A model generated the notes under the pieces. That model ran no database searches. It had not been told where the DNA came from and was given only the letters and a program-made list of their open reading frames with translations. 64,000 bases of DNA from SbD1 sp039679945. Lineage in GTDB: Bacteria; Desulfobacterota; Syntrophobacteria; Syntrophobacterales; Syntrophobacteraceae. Positions 1 through 8,409 of this stretch are shown here, in pieces (positions within the stretch are counted from its first letter, which is position 1; the number at the start of each line of letters is the position of its first letter). The translations under genes and the position numbers were made by a program. Location of the stretch: the NCBI GenBank assembly GCA_039679945.1, contig JBDKTY010000239.1, positions 137,399-201,398 of the forward strand. The letters run 5' to 3'.

Positions 1-84
1 TTGCAGCATATCTACCAGGCAGCCGCCAAGATAATTGACGCCACCTCGTCGCTGCTGGATACGGTTGTTTCACTGGGCAAATAA
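1..84 (+). CDS. flgK: Flagellar hook-associated protein 1, C-terminal end (partial)
   Basis: Only the last 27 codons are inside the window, read in frame 1 to a TAA at 82-84. The peptide (YQAAAKIIDATSSLLDTVV) has the heptad-like C-terminal helix typical of FlgK and other flagellar axial proteins, which packs in the coiled-coil core of the hook-filament junction. The next gene is flgL, the usual partner of flgK, which supports the call. The gene starts upstream of the window. Confidence 0.8.
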   Translation: MQHIYQAAAKIIDATSSLLDTVVSLGK

Positions 85-284
85 TTGGAGAATGCAACCG
101 ATCGGCAAAAGAGTACATCCGGAGACCATGGCATTCAGTGCGGCCTCGCTTGGGCGAGGAAAGCCTTTCCATCTGACTAAAGACATACCGCGCTAAACAG
201 CCGTCAGACGGTGTCGCTCAAAGCGCGGTCACGATGTCGGTCCAAGCGGCACATCATAAAGCGCGACAGGTAAGGGATAACACG

Positions 285-1184
285 ATGCGGATCACATTCG
301 GGACACAATACCAAAGTACGATTACTTCGCTCAATCAAAACCTGGAACAAATGTACAGCCTCTCCGAGTCGATATCTTCCGGGGTAAGGCTCAGCGCTGC
401 GTCAGACGACCCCGCCGCCTGGGCAAAAGCAATGGATCTCAAACAAGGGAGTCGTGAATACGACTCGATTCTTGGAAATATCGATTTCGCGACTGGCTGG
501 AACGAAGCAACCGATTCAGCCTTGACCAACGTTTCGGACTTAATCGCTCAAGCTCGCGATCTGGGAATCTCTTCGATCGGACCTGACGGCGTCGAAGAAC
601 AGCAAGCTACGGCGGAGGGATTGGACCAAATCCTGGAGGAGCTTCTCAGCGCCGCCAACTCCCAGTACGGGGACCAGTACATTTTTGCCGGGACCAACAC
701 CGGAACGGTCCCCTATTCGATAGATGACCTGGGGAATGTCACTTATACCGGCAATTCGGGATCGCTGGGGGTGAAAACAGATCGCTCTGGCGGGACAACG
801 ACCGTGAACGTCGCGGGACCCGACGTTTTTGAGTTCGAAAGCGGAGGAGAGACCCTCAACATCATGCAGGAGATCTGGGAACTGAAAAAAGCCGTTAGCA
901 CCGGGGATACCAATGTCATAAGCGAAAAACTCACCACACTGGAAGATGCGGAAACTTCCGTTGCCCGACAAAGTTCGGTCGCGGGCACGAGACTCAGTTC
1001 GCTGGAAAACAGAAAAAGCTCGATAAAGGTTATACAAAGTGATATGGCGGGCTGGCTCTCCACTACGCAGGACACCGACTATACGGAGGCAATCACCAAA
1101 TACTCCCAGGCATCGCTTGCCTACCAGGCTGCGCTCCAGGTAACCGGAAAACTGGAACAGCTTAGTCTCGTCAACTATATGTAG
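285..1184 (+). CDS. flgL: Flagellar hook-associated protein 3 (hook-filament junction)
   Basis: FlgL forms the second junction ring between hook and filament and is exported by the flagellar type III system. The 299-residue product has the flagellin-type N-terminal helix (TSLNQNLEQMYSLSESISSG, then the SDDPAAWAKAM motif) and a flagellin-type C-terminal helix ending in LAYQAALQVTGKLEQLSLV. Its length is normal for FlgL. I chose ATG 285 over an upstream in-frame GTG/ATG at 234 because the mature family start (MRITFGTQYQ) begins there and an AGGTAAGGG ribosome site lies 8 bases upstream. flgK ends 200 bp upstream, a wider gap than usual. The gene is convergent with miaA. Confidence 0.93.
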   Translation: MRITFGTQYQSTITSLNQNLEQMYSLSESISSGVRLSAASDDPAAWAKAMDLKQGSREYDSILGNIDFATGWNEATDSALTNVSDLIAQARDLGISSIGPDGVEEQQATAEGLDQILEELLSAANSQYGDQYIFAGTNTGTVPYSIDDLGNVTYTGNSGSLGVKTDRSGGTTTVNVAGPDVFEFESGGETLNIMQEIWELKKAVSTGDTNVISEKLTTLEDAETSVARQSSVAGTRLSSLENRKSSIKVIQSDMAGWLSTTQDTDYTEAITKYSQASLAYQAALQVTGKLEQLSLVNYM

Positions 1185-1284
1185 CTGACTGCCTGCCAGC
1201 GTCGCCCAATCACTATAATCCCTCTGGCGTATGGTCCACGATCACCCGAGGCATCGGCCGAACCGTGCAGCCGCCCCCTCTCAA

Positions 1285-2265
1285 TCATTCCCGAAGCATT
1301 CTATCCTTCTGGGTTTCCGCCACTATCCATTCCAGGATAGATTCGAAATCCTGAACAGGAAACCAGCGGAACTCCGGATCACCCCGAAACCAGGTGAGCT
1401 GGCGTTTCGCATACCTGCGGGTTTCCCGCTTCATCTGGTAGAGCGCGTCCTCCCTCGAAAGACGCCCCAGGAGATGGAGCGCCATCTGCCTGTAACCAAG
1501 AGATTGCATCGGCTTCAGATCAGGGCCATAGCCCATTTCGAGCAACCTTTTTACCTCGCCATCGAACCCCCGAGCCATCATCTCCTCCACGCGGCTGTTT
1601 ATGCGCGTGTACAGTTCCTCCCGCTCACGGAATACAAAGACTTTGACAGCGGGAAGGATCGCCTCCTCAAAGCCGTGGCTCTTTTGATGGGAACTGATCG
1701 GGATTCCGGTCAGGCGAAACACCTCCAGCGCCCTGTGGATGCGTTGCCGGTCGTGAGGGTGAATGCGGGAGGCCGCATCCGGATCGATCCGGGAAAGCCG
1801 CTCATAGAGTTCGCCCAGACCCGAGGATTCCTCTTCCCGTGAAAGCTCCTCTTTAATCCGGGAGTCAGCCGGCGGACCCGAACAGATCCCGCGTGTCAGA
1901 ACCTTCATGTAGAGGCCCGTTCCACCCACGACAATGGGGACATTCCCCCTCGAAATGATCCGATCGATGACGGGGCGCGCCAGATCGAGGTACATGGCCG
2001 CATCGAAGGGTTCGTCCGGGGCGGCGACATCGATGAGGTGATGAGCAATGGCGGAGCGCTCGGCCGCGGATGGTTTCGCGGTACCAATGTCCATGTACCG
2101 GTAGACCTGCATGGAATCGGCGTTGACGATCTCCCCGGACAGCCTTTTCGCAAGTTCCAGGGATAGAGACGTCTTGCCCACCGCCGTGGGACCGGCAAGA
2201 AGCACAACGCGCGGGGCGTGCGATGAGGCTTCAGGTCCTTTTGAAAAAGCGTTTGATCTGGTCAT
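1285..2265 (-). CDS. miaA: tRNA dimethylallyltransferase
   Basis: MiaA transfers a dimethylallyl group to the N6 of A37 in tRNAs that read UNN codons. The 326-residue product carries the P-loop GPTAVGKT near the N terminus, the substrate-binding NADSMQVYR segment, DVAAPDEPF, the GGTGLY motif and the C-terminal RRYAKRQLTWFR tRNA-binding region. The open frame continues upstream inside mutL to 2412, but ATG 2265 gives the normal family length and leaves a 35-bp overlap with the end of mutL, typical of translational coupling. mutL-miaA is a common gene pair in proteobacteria. Confidence 0.95.
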   Translation of the reverse strand: MTRSNAFSKGPEASSHAPRVVLLAGPTAVGKTSLSLELAKRLSGEIVNADSMQVYRYMDIGTAKPSAAERSAIAHHLIDVAAPDEPFDAAMYLDLARPVIDRIISRGNVPIVVGGTGLYMKVLTRGICSGPPADSRIKEELSREEESSGLGELYERLSRIDPDAASRIHPHDRQRIHRALEVFRLTGIPISSHQKSHGFEEAILPAVKVFVFREREELYTRINSRVEEMMARGFDGEVKRLLEMGYGPDLKPMQSLGYRQMALHLLGRLSREDALYQMKRETRRYAKRQLTWFRGDPEFRWFPVQDFESILEWIVAETQKDRMLRE

Positions 2266-4084
2266 AGCTAAGCTTAAACCATAGAGGACGGCCATGGGGG
2301 CAGGTAAACGGATGGTCCGTATCGTCGAGCGTTTGCAGGAGATGACGGATCTCTTCATCCTTGAGCTTTTGTCCGGCTTTGACCGCGCCCTTGCAGGAGG
2401 CGATCTTTGCAATGCCGGCCATCAGGCCCGACTCGCTCGCGGGACCCTCCTCCTCGACAAATTTGAGTAAATCCCGAATCATTTCCTCGGGACTGATCCC
2501 GGAAAGAATCGCCGGGACGGCGCCCACGGAAAAAGTCGATCCTCCGAAAGGGGTAATCTCGAAACCGATGCCCGCGAGGCTTTTCATCCATTTCCTGATG
2601 TAGACGGCTTCCCTGGGCATGAGTTCAAGAACAGCGGGCACGGTCAGGAGCTGAGATGCTCCCGGACCATGCCTGTTGCCGAGAGAATTGAACAAAACCC
2701 TTTCGTGGGCCGCATGCTGATCGATAAGTATCAGTCCGTCGGGGGCCTCGAGCAGTATGAAAGCGTTCGCGAGTTGGCCAATAAGGACAAGGTCCGAAAA
2801 GGAGAAAGTGGACCGCGCCTCCGGGGGCATCCCGCCCGATGATTCCCGATCGTGGGCGAGGTCCTCGCCGGCCTCCGCATTCCCGGTGGGCCCTCGCGCA
2901 CCCTCTTCCTCTCCCTGGCCACGCTCCGCCACGGGGACATTCGTATCCTCGCCGGTGACAACCCAGGGGATGTTTTTGGCCGCATCGCGCCGAGAATTGA
3001 AGGGAGTCTGCCGCTCCCGGAAAAATCCGGTCTGCGAGAGGGTGCCTTTTGCAAATGAAGGCTTTTCAGGCATGAAGGAAGAAAATGTCTTCGGCCGGGA
3101 GGACGCCAGGGCGCTCAACACCCCCTCCCGCACGACTTCAATCACCTCGCCGGGGTTCTTGAACCGAATCTCCCGCTTCGCCGGATGGACATTCACGTCC
3201 ACGCAATCCGGAGGCAACTCCACGAAAAGAATGGCCACGGGGAACTTCCCTCTGGGAATCAGGGCCTCATAGGCGGTCAAAATGGTCCGCTGGAGCAGTC
3301 TATCCCATACGGGACGGCCATTCACAAAAAGGAACAGAGACTGGCTGTTCGTTCTCTGTACCTGTGGGGAACCAAGGCTTCCCCACACGCTGATACCGTT
3401 CTTTTCGATCTGGAAGCTATCAAGCCCCTTCGACACTTCCTGCCCCAGAACCTGCCCTGCCCTCCGAGACCAATCGCCGCATCCGGGGAAATCGTGAATC
3501 AGCCTTTCGTGGCTGCATAACTGAAAGTGAATTGCGAAATGGGCCATCGAGACGCGGAAAAACTGGTCCGTGATATATGCCAGTTCCGTTTCCGCGGTTC
3601 TCATGAATTTGCGACGGGCAGGCACATTATAGAAAAGATCTCTTACCTGGATCTGCGTCCCCGGCGGGGTCCCCCTTTCACGAACGTCGCGCAGCACCCC
3701 GCCCTCGATGCGGACCTGAATGCCCGAAAGTGAATCCTGCTCACGCGTTACCAGTTCAAACCTGCTTACGGAAGCGATACTCGGCAGGGCCTCCCCCCGA
3801 AATCCAAGAGTGTGGATTGCATGCAAATCTTCCGCGGAATGTATCTTGCTGGTCGCGTGCCTCTCGATTGCAAGCAGGGCATCCTCGGCTTGCATGCCGC
3901 ACCCGTTATCGATCACCCGAATTTCTTTTCGTCCTCCCTGCAGAAGGCTCACCGTGATCCTGGAACTGCCCGCGTCAATACTGTTTTCCACAAGCTCCTT
4001 CACTACCGCCGCCGGCCGTTCCACGACCTCCCCGGCCGCGATTTGGTTACACAGAATGTCAGGTAAAATCGATATCTTAGTCAT
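2231..4084 (-). CDS. mutL: DNA mismatch repair protein MutL
   Basis: MutL is the GHKL ATPase that links MutS mismatch recognition to strand incision. The N-terminal 330 residues have the ATPase motifs (NQIAAGEVVERP, ENSIDAG, DNGCGM, TLGFRGEAL). A variable, charged linker follows, then a C-terminal dimerisation/endonuclease domain. The nuclease motif DQHAAHERVLFN occupies residues 455-466, ACKGAVKAG follows and CPHGRP is near the end, as in MutL of bacteria lacking MutH. The usual last Glu of DQHA-x2-E-x4-E is Asn466 here. The product has 617 residues, normal length, and the gene precedes and overlaps miaA. Confidence 0.97.
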   Translation of the reverse strand: MTKISILPDILCNQIAAGEVVERPAAVVKELVENSIDAGSSRITVSLLQGGRKEIRVIDNGCGMQAEDALLAIERHATSKIHSAEDLHAIHTLGFRGEALPSIASVSRFELVTREQDSLSGIQVRIEGGVLRDVRERGTPPGTQIQVRDLFYNVPARRKFMRTAETELAYITDQFFRVSMAHFAIHFQLCSHERLIHDFPGCGDWSRRAGQVLGQEVSKGLDSFQIEKNGISVWGSLGSPQVQRTNSQSLFLFVNGRPVWDRLLQRTILTAYEALIPRGKFPVAILFVELPPDCVDVNVHPAKREIRFKNPGEVIEVVREGVLSALASSRPKTFSSFMPEKPSFAKGTLSQTGFFRERQTPFNSRRDAAKNIPWVVTGEDTNVPVAERGQGEEEGARGPTGNAEAGEDLAHDRESSGGMPPEARSTFSFSDLVLIGQLANAFILLEAPDGLILIDQHAAHERVLFNSLGNRHGPGASQLLTVPAVLELMPREAVYIRKWMKSLAGIGFEITPFGGSTFSVGAVPAILSGISPEEMIRDLLKFVEEEGPASESGLMAGIAKIASCKGAVKAGQKLKDEEIRHLLQTLDDTDHPFTCPHGRPLWFKLSYDQIKRFFKRT

Positions 4085-4117
4085 TGAGCAACTCTTTGGC
4101 CCACTCTTTCTAATCTA

Positions 4118-4146
4118 TTGACAGAAAAGATTCATTCCAGTATGCA
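4118..4146 (+). promoter_or_regulatory. Candidate sigma70 promoter upstream of the GAF protein gene
   Basis: A perfect TTGACA (4118-4123) is followed after exactly 17 bases by TATGCA (4141-4146), a weak -10. It points into the divergent 289-bp gap between mutL and the gene at 4374, and would leave a leader of about 220 bases. Only the -35 and the spacing are convincing. Confidence 0.35.
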
Positions 4147-4373
4147 AGAAAGCGCTCTTCCTCTACTCTCACCAGCCTCCTCCGCGATGACTCCCGAAGG
4201 CAGCCATTTCCAGGAGGCGTTCACCGGAGGAAAGACCGCGAGAACCTGGTGCGATGAACATGAGGCAACGCTTTTTATGCCCATTTTTATCATAGCGCAA
4301 AGAAATCGTCGCGGCGCCGCATACGGGAAAAAGAATCAGCCCCGGAGCCACGCGAAAACATTGTGAGCAGCTT

Positions 4374-5819
4374 ATGCAACAAAATCCGTATCAGCCTATT
4401 GTAAGCCTTCTCAGCAATATTCTTGAAGCTTATACCACAGCATTTTTCATATTTGACTCCAGAAACCGCCGACTTGACATCGCTGCCATTCAAAGCCTGA
4501 GCAAATTCATCCCGCCCACGGTTTCGCTCCCACTCGAGCAGAGCGGCATTCTCTCACAGGTGCAGAAGGTGGGACAAATAATCCACCTCGACAAACTCCA
4601 CGAAGCCACTTCCTCGCTCACCCTTACCCTGCCCTTTTACCGTGAGGGGGAATCCCACATCAAGGGGCTTTATGCCGCACCTGTCGCGGACGGCGCCGGG
4701 GTACTCTATGTCGATACAAAGTACGGCTGGGGATTCAGCGACAAGCAGCAGAAGTGGATTCGCGAGGTTGGCGACCTGCTGGGCAACATTCTCAAGGATC
4801 GGGAAGGGGCGATTCAGCACGGCCATTATACCCGCATATTCGATGCATGGACCCGGCTCGATGAGGTCCTGCTCAAGGGCTATGCCCTCGAGAGCTACTG
4901 CGAAGTGTTCGTATCCGAGCTTACCCAGCTTCTCGAAGTCGATTACGGCTTTCTTGCCCTCAAAGAGCAGAATAAGAAAGCTTTCCGGCTCCTCGGATGC
5001 ACCACCAACACGCCGCGCGGCATTATCAACCAGAATTTTCAGGCAAAGCAGGGCTTGATCGGCTGGGTCTTTCAGAATGAAAAAAACCTTCTCATAATCC
5101 GACTAAACCCCGACACCCCGGACCACTTTCTTTTCTCGCCCGCTGAGAACCTTCCACACCAGGGCACCCTGTGGGGAGTATTTGCGCGTACATCCCTTGG
5201 ATATGACCTGGCCCTCACCTTTCTCTCCCGTCGGGTAATCGACTGGAATTCGGCGTCGGAAAAGGCGGTATCTCATGCTTTCCACTTCTTCCAGCTCCTG
5301 TTTGAACAAACGTATTACAAGGAAGAAAACGACGCTCTTCAGACCTACGACATCTGTACGGGTCTTTTCAACGGACCGGCCTTCGAGGCTAGAGTGGAAG
5401 GGCTCCTGAACGCCTCCATGCAGTCCAGCGCCCCGTTCACCATCGGGCTGATTCAATTTGAACCCTGGCAGATACTCTCCACGAAAGCCCTGCCCAAGCG
5501 CATTCGTCAGCTTCAAAGGGAAATAGCATCCAGTCTTTGCGAAGCGCTTCCGCCAGGCGTTCTTGTCGCGCAACTCTCCGAGAACCGCTTCGGTGTTCTT
5601 TTTCCGGAAACGACTGTTCAAGAGGCACAGAGCCAACTGGCCGTGCTCGCCGACCAGGGAAAGCACGGGTTGAAAGGAATCAAGGGAGTGAGACTTCACC
5701 CCTATACCGCATCGGCCGGATACCCGCAGGATGGGGCAAAAACCGAGGAACTCTGGCCGCTCGTCAGCCAACGGCTCTATACCGCATTTCGGCTAAAGCC
5801 GGAAAGGTCCGGCTCATAA
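4374..5819 (+). CDS. GAF-domain protein with degenerate GGDEF-like C terminus
   Basis: This is a predicted cytoplasmic sensor of 481 residues. Residues 1-140 and about 160-320 each look like a GAF domain; the second contains GLIGWVFQNEKNL, a typical GAF core segment. Residues 340-475 keep the outline of a diguanylate cyclase: YDICTGLFNGPAFEARVE stands in for the usual DxLTGLxNR segment, and LSENRFGVLFPE occupies the position of the GGDEF loop. The catalytic Gly-Gly-Asp/Glu-Glu-Phe residues are missing, so cyclase activity is unlikely. It lies 76 bp upstream of mreB in the same direction and may be cotranscribed with it. Its ligand is unknown. Confidence 0.6.
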   Translation: MQQNPYQPIVSLLSNILEAYTTAFFIFDSRNRRLDIAAIQSLSKFIPPTVSLPLEQSGILSQVQKVGQIIHLDKLHEATSSLTLTLPFYREGESHIKGLYAAPVADGAGVLYVDTKYGWGFSDKQQKWIREVGDLLGNILKDREGAIQHGHYTRIFDAWTRLDEVLLKGYALESYCEVFVSELTQLLEVDYGFLALKEQNKKAFRLLGCTTNTPRGIINQNFQAKQGLIGWVFQNEKNLLIIRLNPDTPDHFLFSPAENLPHQGTLWGVFARTSLGYDLALTFLSRRVIDWNSASEKAVSHAFHFFQLLFEQTYYKEENDALQTYDICTGLFNGPAFEARVEGLLNASMQSSAPFTIGLIQFEPWQILSTKALPKRIRQLQREIASSLCEALPPGVLVAQLSENRFGVLFPETTVQEAQSQLAVLADQGKHGLKGIKGVRLHPYTASAGYPQDGAKTEELWPLVSQRLYTAFRLKPERSGS

Positions 5820-5895
5820 ACTGTTTGACCGACTCCTTCATTCTCTATACACTCTTCACCCCTAACCTCAATAAAAACGATAAAAAGGGTCACGT

Positions 5896-6918
5896 ATGTT
5901 CAGATGGCTTTCTTCATATTTTTCACAAGATCTAGCGATGGACCTCGGCACCGCCAATACCCTGATTTATCTTCGGGGCAAGGGGGTCGTTCTGAATGAA
6001 CCTTCCGTCGTTGCAATTAACCAGGATACTCACCAGGTAATAGCTGTCGGGCAGGAAGCCAGGAATATCATCGGGAGGCATGGACATCGCGTGGTGACAA
6101 TCCGTCCACTCAAGGACGGAGTCATCGCGGACTTCGAAGTCACGGCGGTGATGATAAAGTACTTCCTGGCCAAGGTATTGCACAAACGTCAGTTGTTCCG
6201 CCCCAGGCTTGTCGTGGCGGTCCCCACCGGGATCACATCCGTTGAGAAAAGAGCCGTTATCGAAGCCGCGGAACAGGCCGGCGCGCGCTACATCCACCTG
6301 GTGGAAGAACCAATGGCCGCCGCTATCGGCGCAGGACTCCCCATCGAAAAACCCCTTGGAAATATGATCGTGGATATCGGGGGCGGCACTACCGAAGTCG
6401 CCGTCATTTCGATGTTCGCCGTCGCCTACAGCGAATCGGTTCGCGTGGCCGGGGATGAGGCGAACGAAGCCATCCTGCGCTACATGCAGCGCGAACGTCA
6501 GATGATAATAAGCGAAGTCCTCGCCGAATCGATCAAGATGAAGATCGGAACCGCGGTCCCCATGGAAAGACCCGAGAAGATCGACATTACGGGAAAGGAA
6601 ATCCTGACGGGAATACCCAGAACTTTCACGGTTGGCGACGAGGAGATCCGGGACGCCATCAAGGAGCCCGTCCAGGCAATTGTCGAGGCAGTGAAAAGAG
6701 CGCTTGAAAAAACGCCCCCCGACCTCGCCTCGGATATTCACGACCAGGGTTTCTGGCTGGCCGGCGGCGGCGCCCTGCTCAAAGGTTTGGACAAACTTTT
6801 GGAACAAAATACCCGGCTTAAGGTCAATGTCGCGGAGGACCCGCTCACCGCTGTCGCCCGCGGCGCCGGTTCGGTCATCGAGCAGGTCGAATTCTACAGG
6901 CAGGTCTTCATTAACTGA
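5896..6918 (+). CDS. mreB: Rod shape-determining actin homologue MreB
   Basis: MreB polymerises under the inner membrane and guides the elongasome that makes lateral peptidoglycan. The 340-residue product has all actin-fold nucleotide motifs: MDLGTANTLIY (phosphate 1), IVDIGGGTTEVAVIS (phosphate 2), AGGGALLKGL (adenosine) and the HLVEEPMAAAIGAGLPI connector. An AAGGG ribosome site sits 7 bases before ATG 5896. No mreC or mreD follows; the next 695 bp are non-coding, so this is an isolated copy or a second mreB paralogue. Confidence 0.96.
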   Translation: MFRWLSSYFSQDLAMDLGTANTLIYLRGKGVVLNEPSVVAINQDTHQVIAVGQEARNIIGRHGHRVVTIRPLKDGVIADFEVTAVMIKYFLAKVLHKRQLFRPRLVVAVPTGITSVEKRAVIEAAEQAGARYIHLVEEPMAAAIGAGLPIEKPLGNMIVDIGGGTTEVAVISMFAVAYSESVRVAGDEANEAILRYMQRERQMIISEVLAESIKMKIGTAVPMERPEKIDITGKEILTGIPRTFTVGDEEIRDAIKEPVQAIVEAVKRALEKTPPDLASDIHDQGFWLAGGGALLKGLDKLLEQNTRLKVNVAEDPLTAVARGAGSVIEQVEFYRQVFIN

Positions 6919-7017
6919 GATTGTGAATCCACGGCAAAACGGCCGCCACGATTCGTTGCACCCCAATGGCTCTCGGTATACAGCTCTTGAGAGCAGTCGA
7001 TCCAAAGCCAATGCGTC

Positions 7018-7089
7018 ACCCTGGCGAAAGCCAGGGTCCTGTCTTCTGCTTGCCATGTGCTTGAAAAGCCCTGGATTCCCGCTTTCGCC
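7018..7089. repeat. REP-like hairpin repeat
   Basis: ACCCTGGC-GAAA-GCCAGGGT (7018-7037) forms an 8-bp stem with a GNRA-type tetraloop. About 30 bases later CCCTGGATTCCCGCTTTCGC gives a partly complementary second arm. This arrangement resembles the widespread short palindromic repeats of proteobacterial intergenic DNA. Confidence 0.6.
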
Positions 7090-7329
7090 CATAGCCGTCA
7101 ACCTAAGGGACGCTCTTGAGTTCCAGTGGCTTGCGGGATTCGCGGCGTAGCAGCACCACCCGTAGGTTGGGGTGAGCGCAGCAAACCCCAACATTTATCA
7201 CAGCCGGGATGAAGGTGGGCAAACCCGCGACGAGTATTGTTTTGGCGAAAGGTATAACGTGGGTGTTGGGGTTCGCTCTCGCTCACCCCAACCTACCGTG
7301 ATACCGTGCTTGAAAAGCCCTGGATTCCC
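7057..7329. repeat. 24-bp direct repeat pair
   Basis: The same 24 bases, beginning GTGCTTGAAAAGCCCTGG, occur at 7057-7080 and at 7306-7329 without mismatch. They bracket the inverted-repeat element at 7162-7296. The second copy is not followed by the hairpin partner seen at the first, so it may be a truncated copy of the same repeat. Confidence 0.8.
7162..7296. repeat. 135-bp inverted-repeat (MITE/REP-pair-like) element
   Basis: Arms of about 32 bp at 7162-7193 and 7264-7296 are inverted copies of each other. Both read GTAGGTTGGGGTGAGCG... inward and end in AACCCCAACA or AAACCCCAACA. Each arm also contains its own small palindrome (TTGGGGT/ACCCCAA). The 70-bp core has no reading frame of note. 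The structure fits a paired REP (BIME) or a small non-autonomous element; no transposase is nearby. Confidence 0.75.
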
Positions 7330-7352
7330 TCTCCCCTCAGGACCGGCCGTCG

Positions 7353-7408
7353 CATCTCCATCTCGCCCGCGTACCGGCCCCATCTCCATCTCGCCCGCGT
7401 ACCGGCCG
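7353..7408. repeat. 28-bp tandem duplication
   Basis: The unit beginning CATCTCCATCTCGCCCGCGT is present twice in direct succession, at 7353-7380 and 7381-7408, identical except for the last base. With only two copies and no spacer, this is not a CRISPR array. Confidence 0.8.
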
Positions 7409-7613
7409 CCGAATGTCCGTATCCGGTCCGCCGCGCCCTCGCATGACCCGGTCGGCCCGCCGGCGGCGGGCCATACATCACGAAAGGGCACACAGACAGA
7501 CGGTCCGATGTCGGGACCGCGCCGCTGGAGCCCATGCCCCTATTTTCACGTTGAACTCTCCCCGATAATTCCCTATTGTTAAATCATGACACGTCCAAAA
7601 AAGGAGACGCGAT

Positions 7614-8288
7614 ATGTATGTAGGCTGGTACATGAAGACCAAGCTCATCACCATCACTCCCGATACTACTCTTTTCAAGGCCAGGGAGATGCTCACCGCA
7701 AACAACATATCACACCTTCCCGTGACGGACGGGAAAGCTCACCTCGTGGGACTGGTGACCGACCGCGATCTCAAGGAGGCCTGGGCATCTCCCGCCACGA
7801 CGCTCAGCGTTCACGAACTGACCTACGTCCTGCAAAAACTCACGGTTGGAAACGTCATGACCCGGGACCTGGTGACCGCCACACCGGACATGCACATCGA
7901 ACGCGCGGCCAGGATCCTGCACGATGAAAAAATCGGCGCGCTCCCCGTTGTCAGGGACGACAAACTCGCCGGCATCATCACCACGACCGACCTCATGGAA
8001 GTGCTGCTCACCGCGATTGGACTCGACATAGACAGCCAGCGCCTCTCCCTCATCACCACGGACAGGATCGGGATACTGGCGGAACTGGGCAGGCTGATGC
8101 AGCAGGCGGAAATCAATATCCGGAGCATTCTCACCATTCCGCTCCCGGGATATGCGAACCAATGGCAGATAATGATGCGCATCGGGTCCAATGTTTTTCA
8201 GGAGGCAGTACAGGTGCTCAGGGACGCGGGCTACAAGGTGCTGACCGAATACGTCGAGGACCTCGAACCCTATCTTCATCAGCCTTGA
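7614..8288 (+). CDS. CBS-pair and ACT domain protein (AcuB-like)
   Basis: A 224-residue cytoplasmic protein with two CBS motifs (about residues 1-60 and 75-135), containing HLPVTDG...LVGLVTDRDL and ALPVVRDDKLAGIITTTDLME. An ACT domain follows at about 140-215 (SLITTDRIGILAELGRLMQQAEINI). CBS pairs bind adenosyl nucleotides and ACT domains usually bind amino acids, so this is probably a small-molecule-responsive regulator. The same architecture is annotated AcuB in many bacteria, but no acetoin genes are nearby, so I give no symbol. An AAAGGAG ribosome site lies 8-9 bases before the ATG. Confidence 0.85.
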   Translation: MYVGWYMKTKLITITPDTTLFKAREMLTANNISHLPVTDGKAHLVGLVTDRDLKEAWASPATTLSVHELTYVLQKLTVGNVMTRDLVTATPDMHIERAARILHDEKIGALPVVRDDKLAGIITTTDLMEVLLTAIGLDIDSQRLSLITTDRIGILAELGRLMQQAEINIRSILTIPLPGYANQWQIMMRIGSNVFQEAVQVLRDAGYKVLTEYVEDLEPYLHQP

Positions 8289-8409
8289 GAATCCGCGCTT
8301 CGCGCCCACGCGGGGATAACCGGCAAGCTTTCCGGAAAGTGATCCGGACATGCAAGCAGCCGCCCAGCCTTATTCTTGGCCGGTCTTATCAGGAGCCCCC
8401 TGAACTATA

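Larger units (their letters stand above)
6919..7613. other. Non-coding, repeat-rich interval
   Basis: No credible gene lies in these 695 bp. Open frames here have unusual composition and no recognisable motif. The interval holds a tetraloop hairpin repeat, a 24-bp direct repeat, a 135-bp inverted-repeat element, a 28-bp tandem duplication and a GC-rich palindrome (GGCCCGCC/GGCGGGCC around 7454-7472), listed separately. It looks like a landing site for small non-coding repeats between mreB and the CBS-ACT gene. Confidence 0.7.

Noticed and set aside
5932..7194. Minus-strand frame of 420 residues over mreB
   Set aside because: Antisense shadow of mreB; no motif and His/Asp-rich composition typical of shadow frames in GC-rich DNA.
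7353..7408. CRISPR array
   Set aside because: Only two adjacent 28-bp copies, with no spacers and no cas genes in the window.
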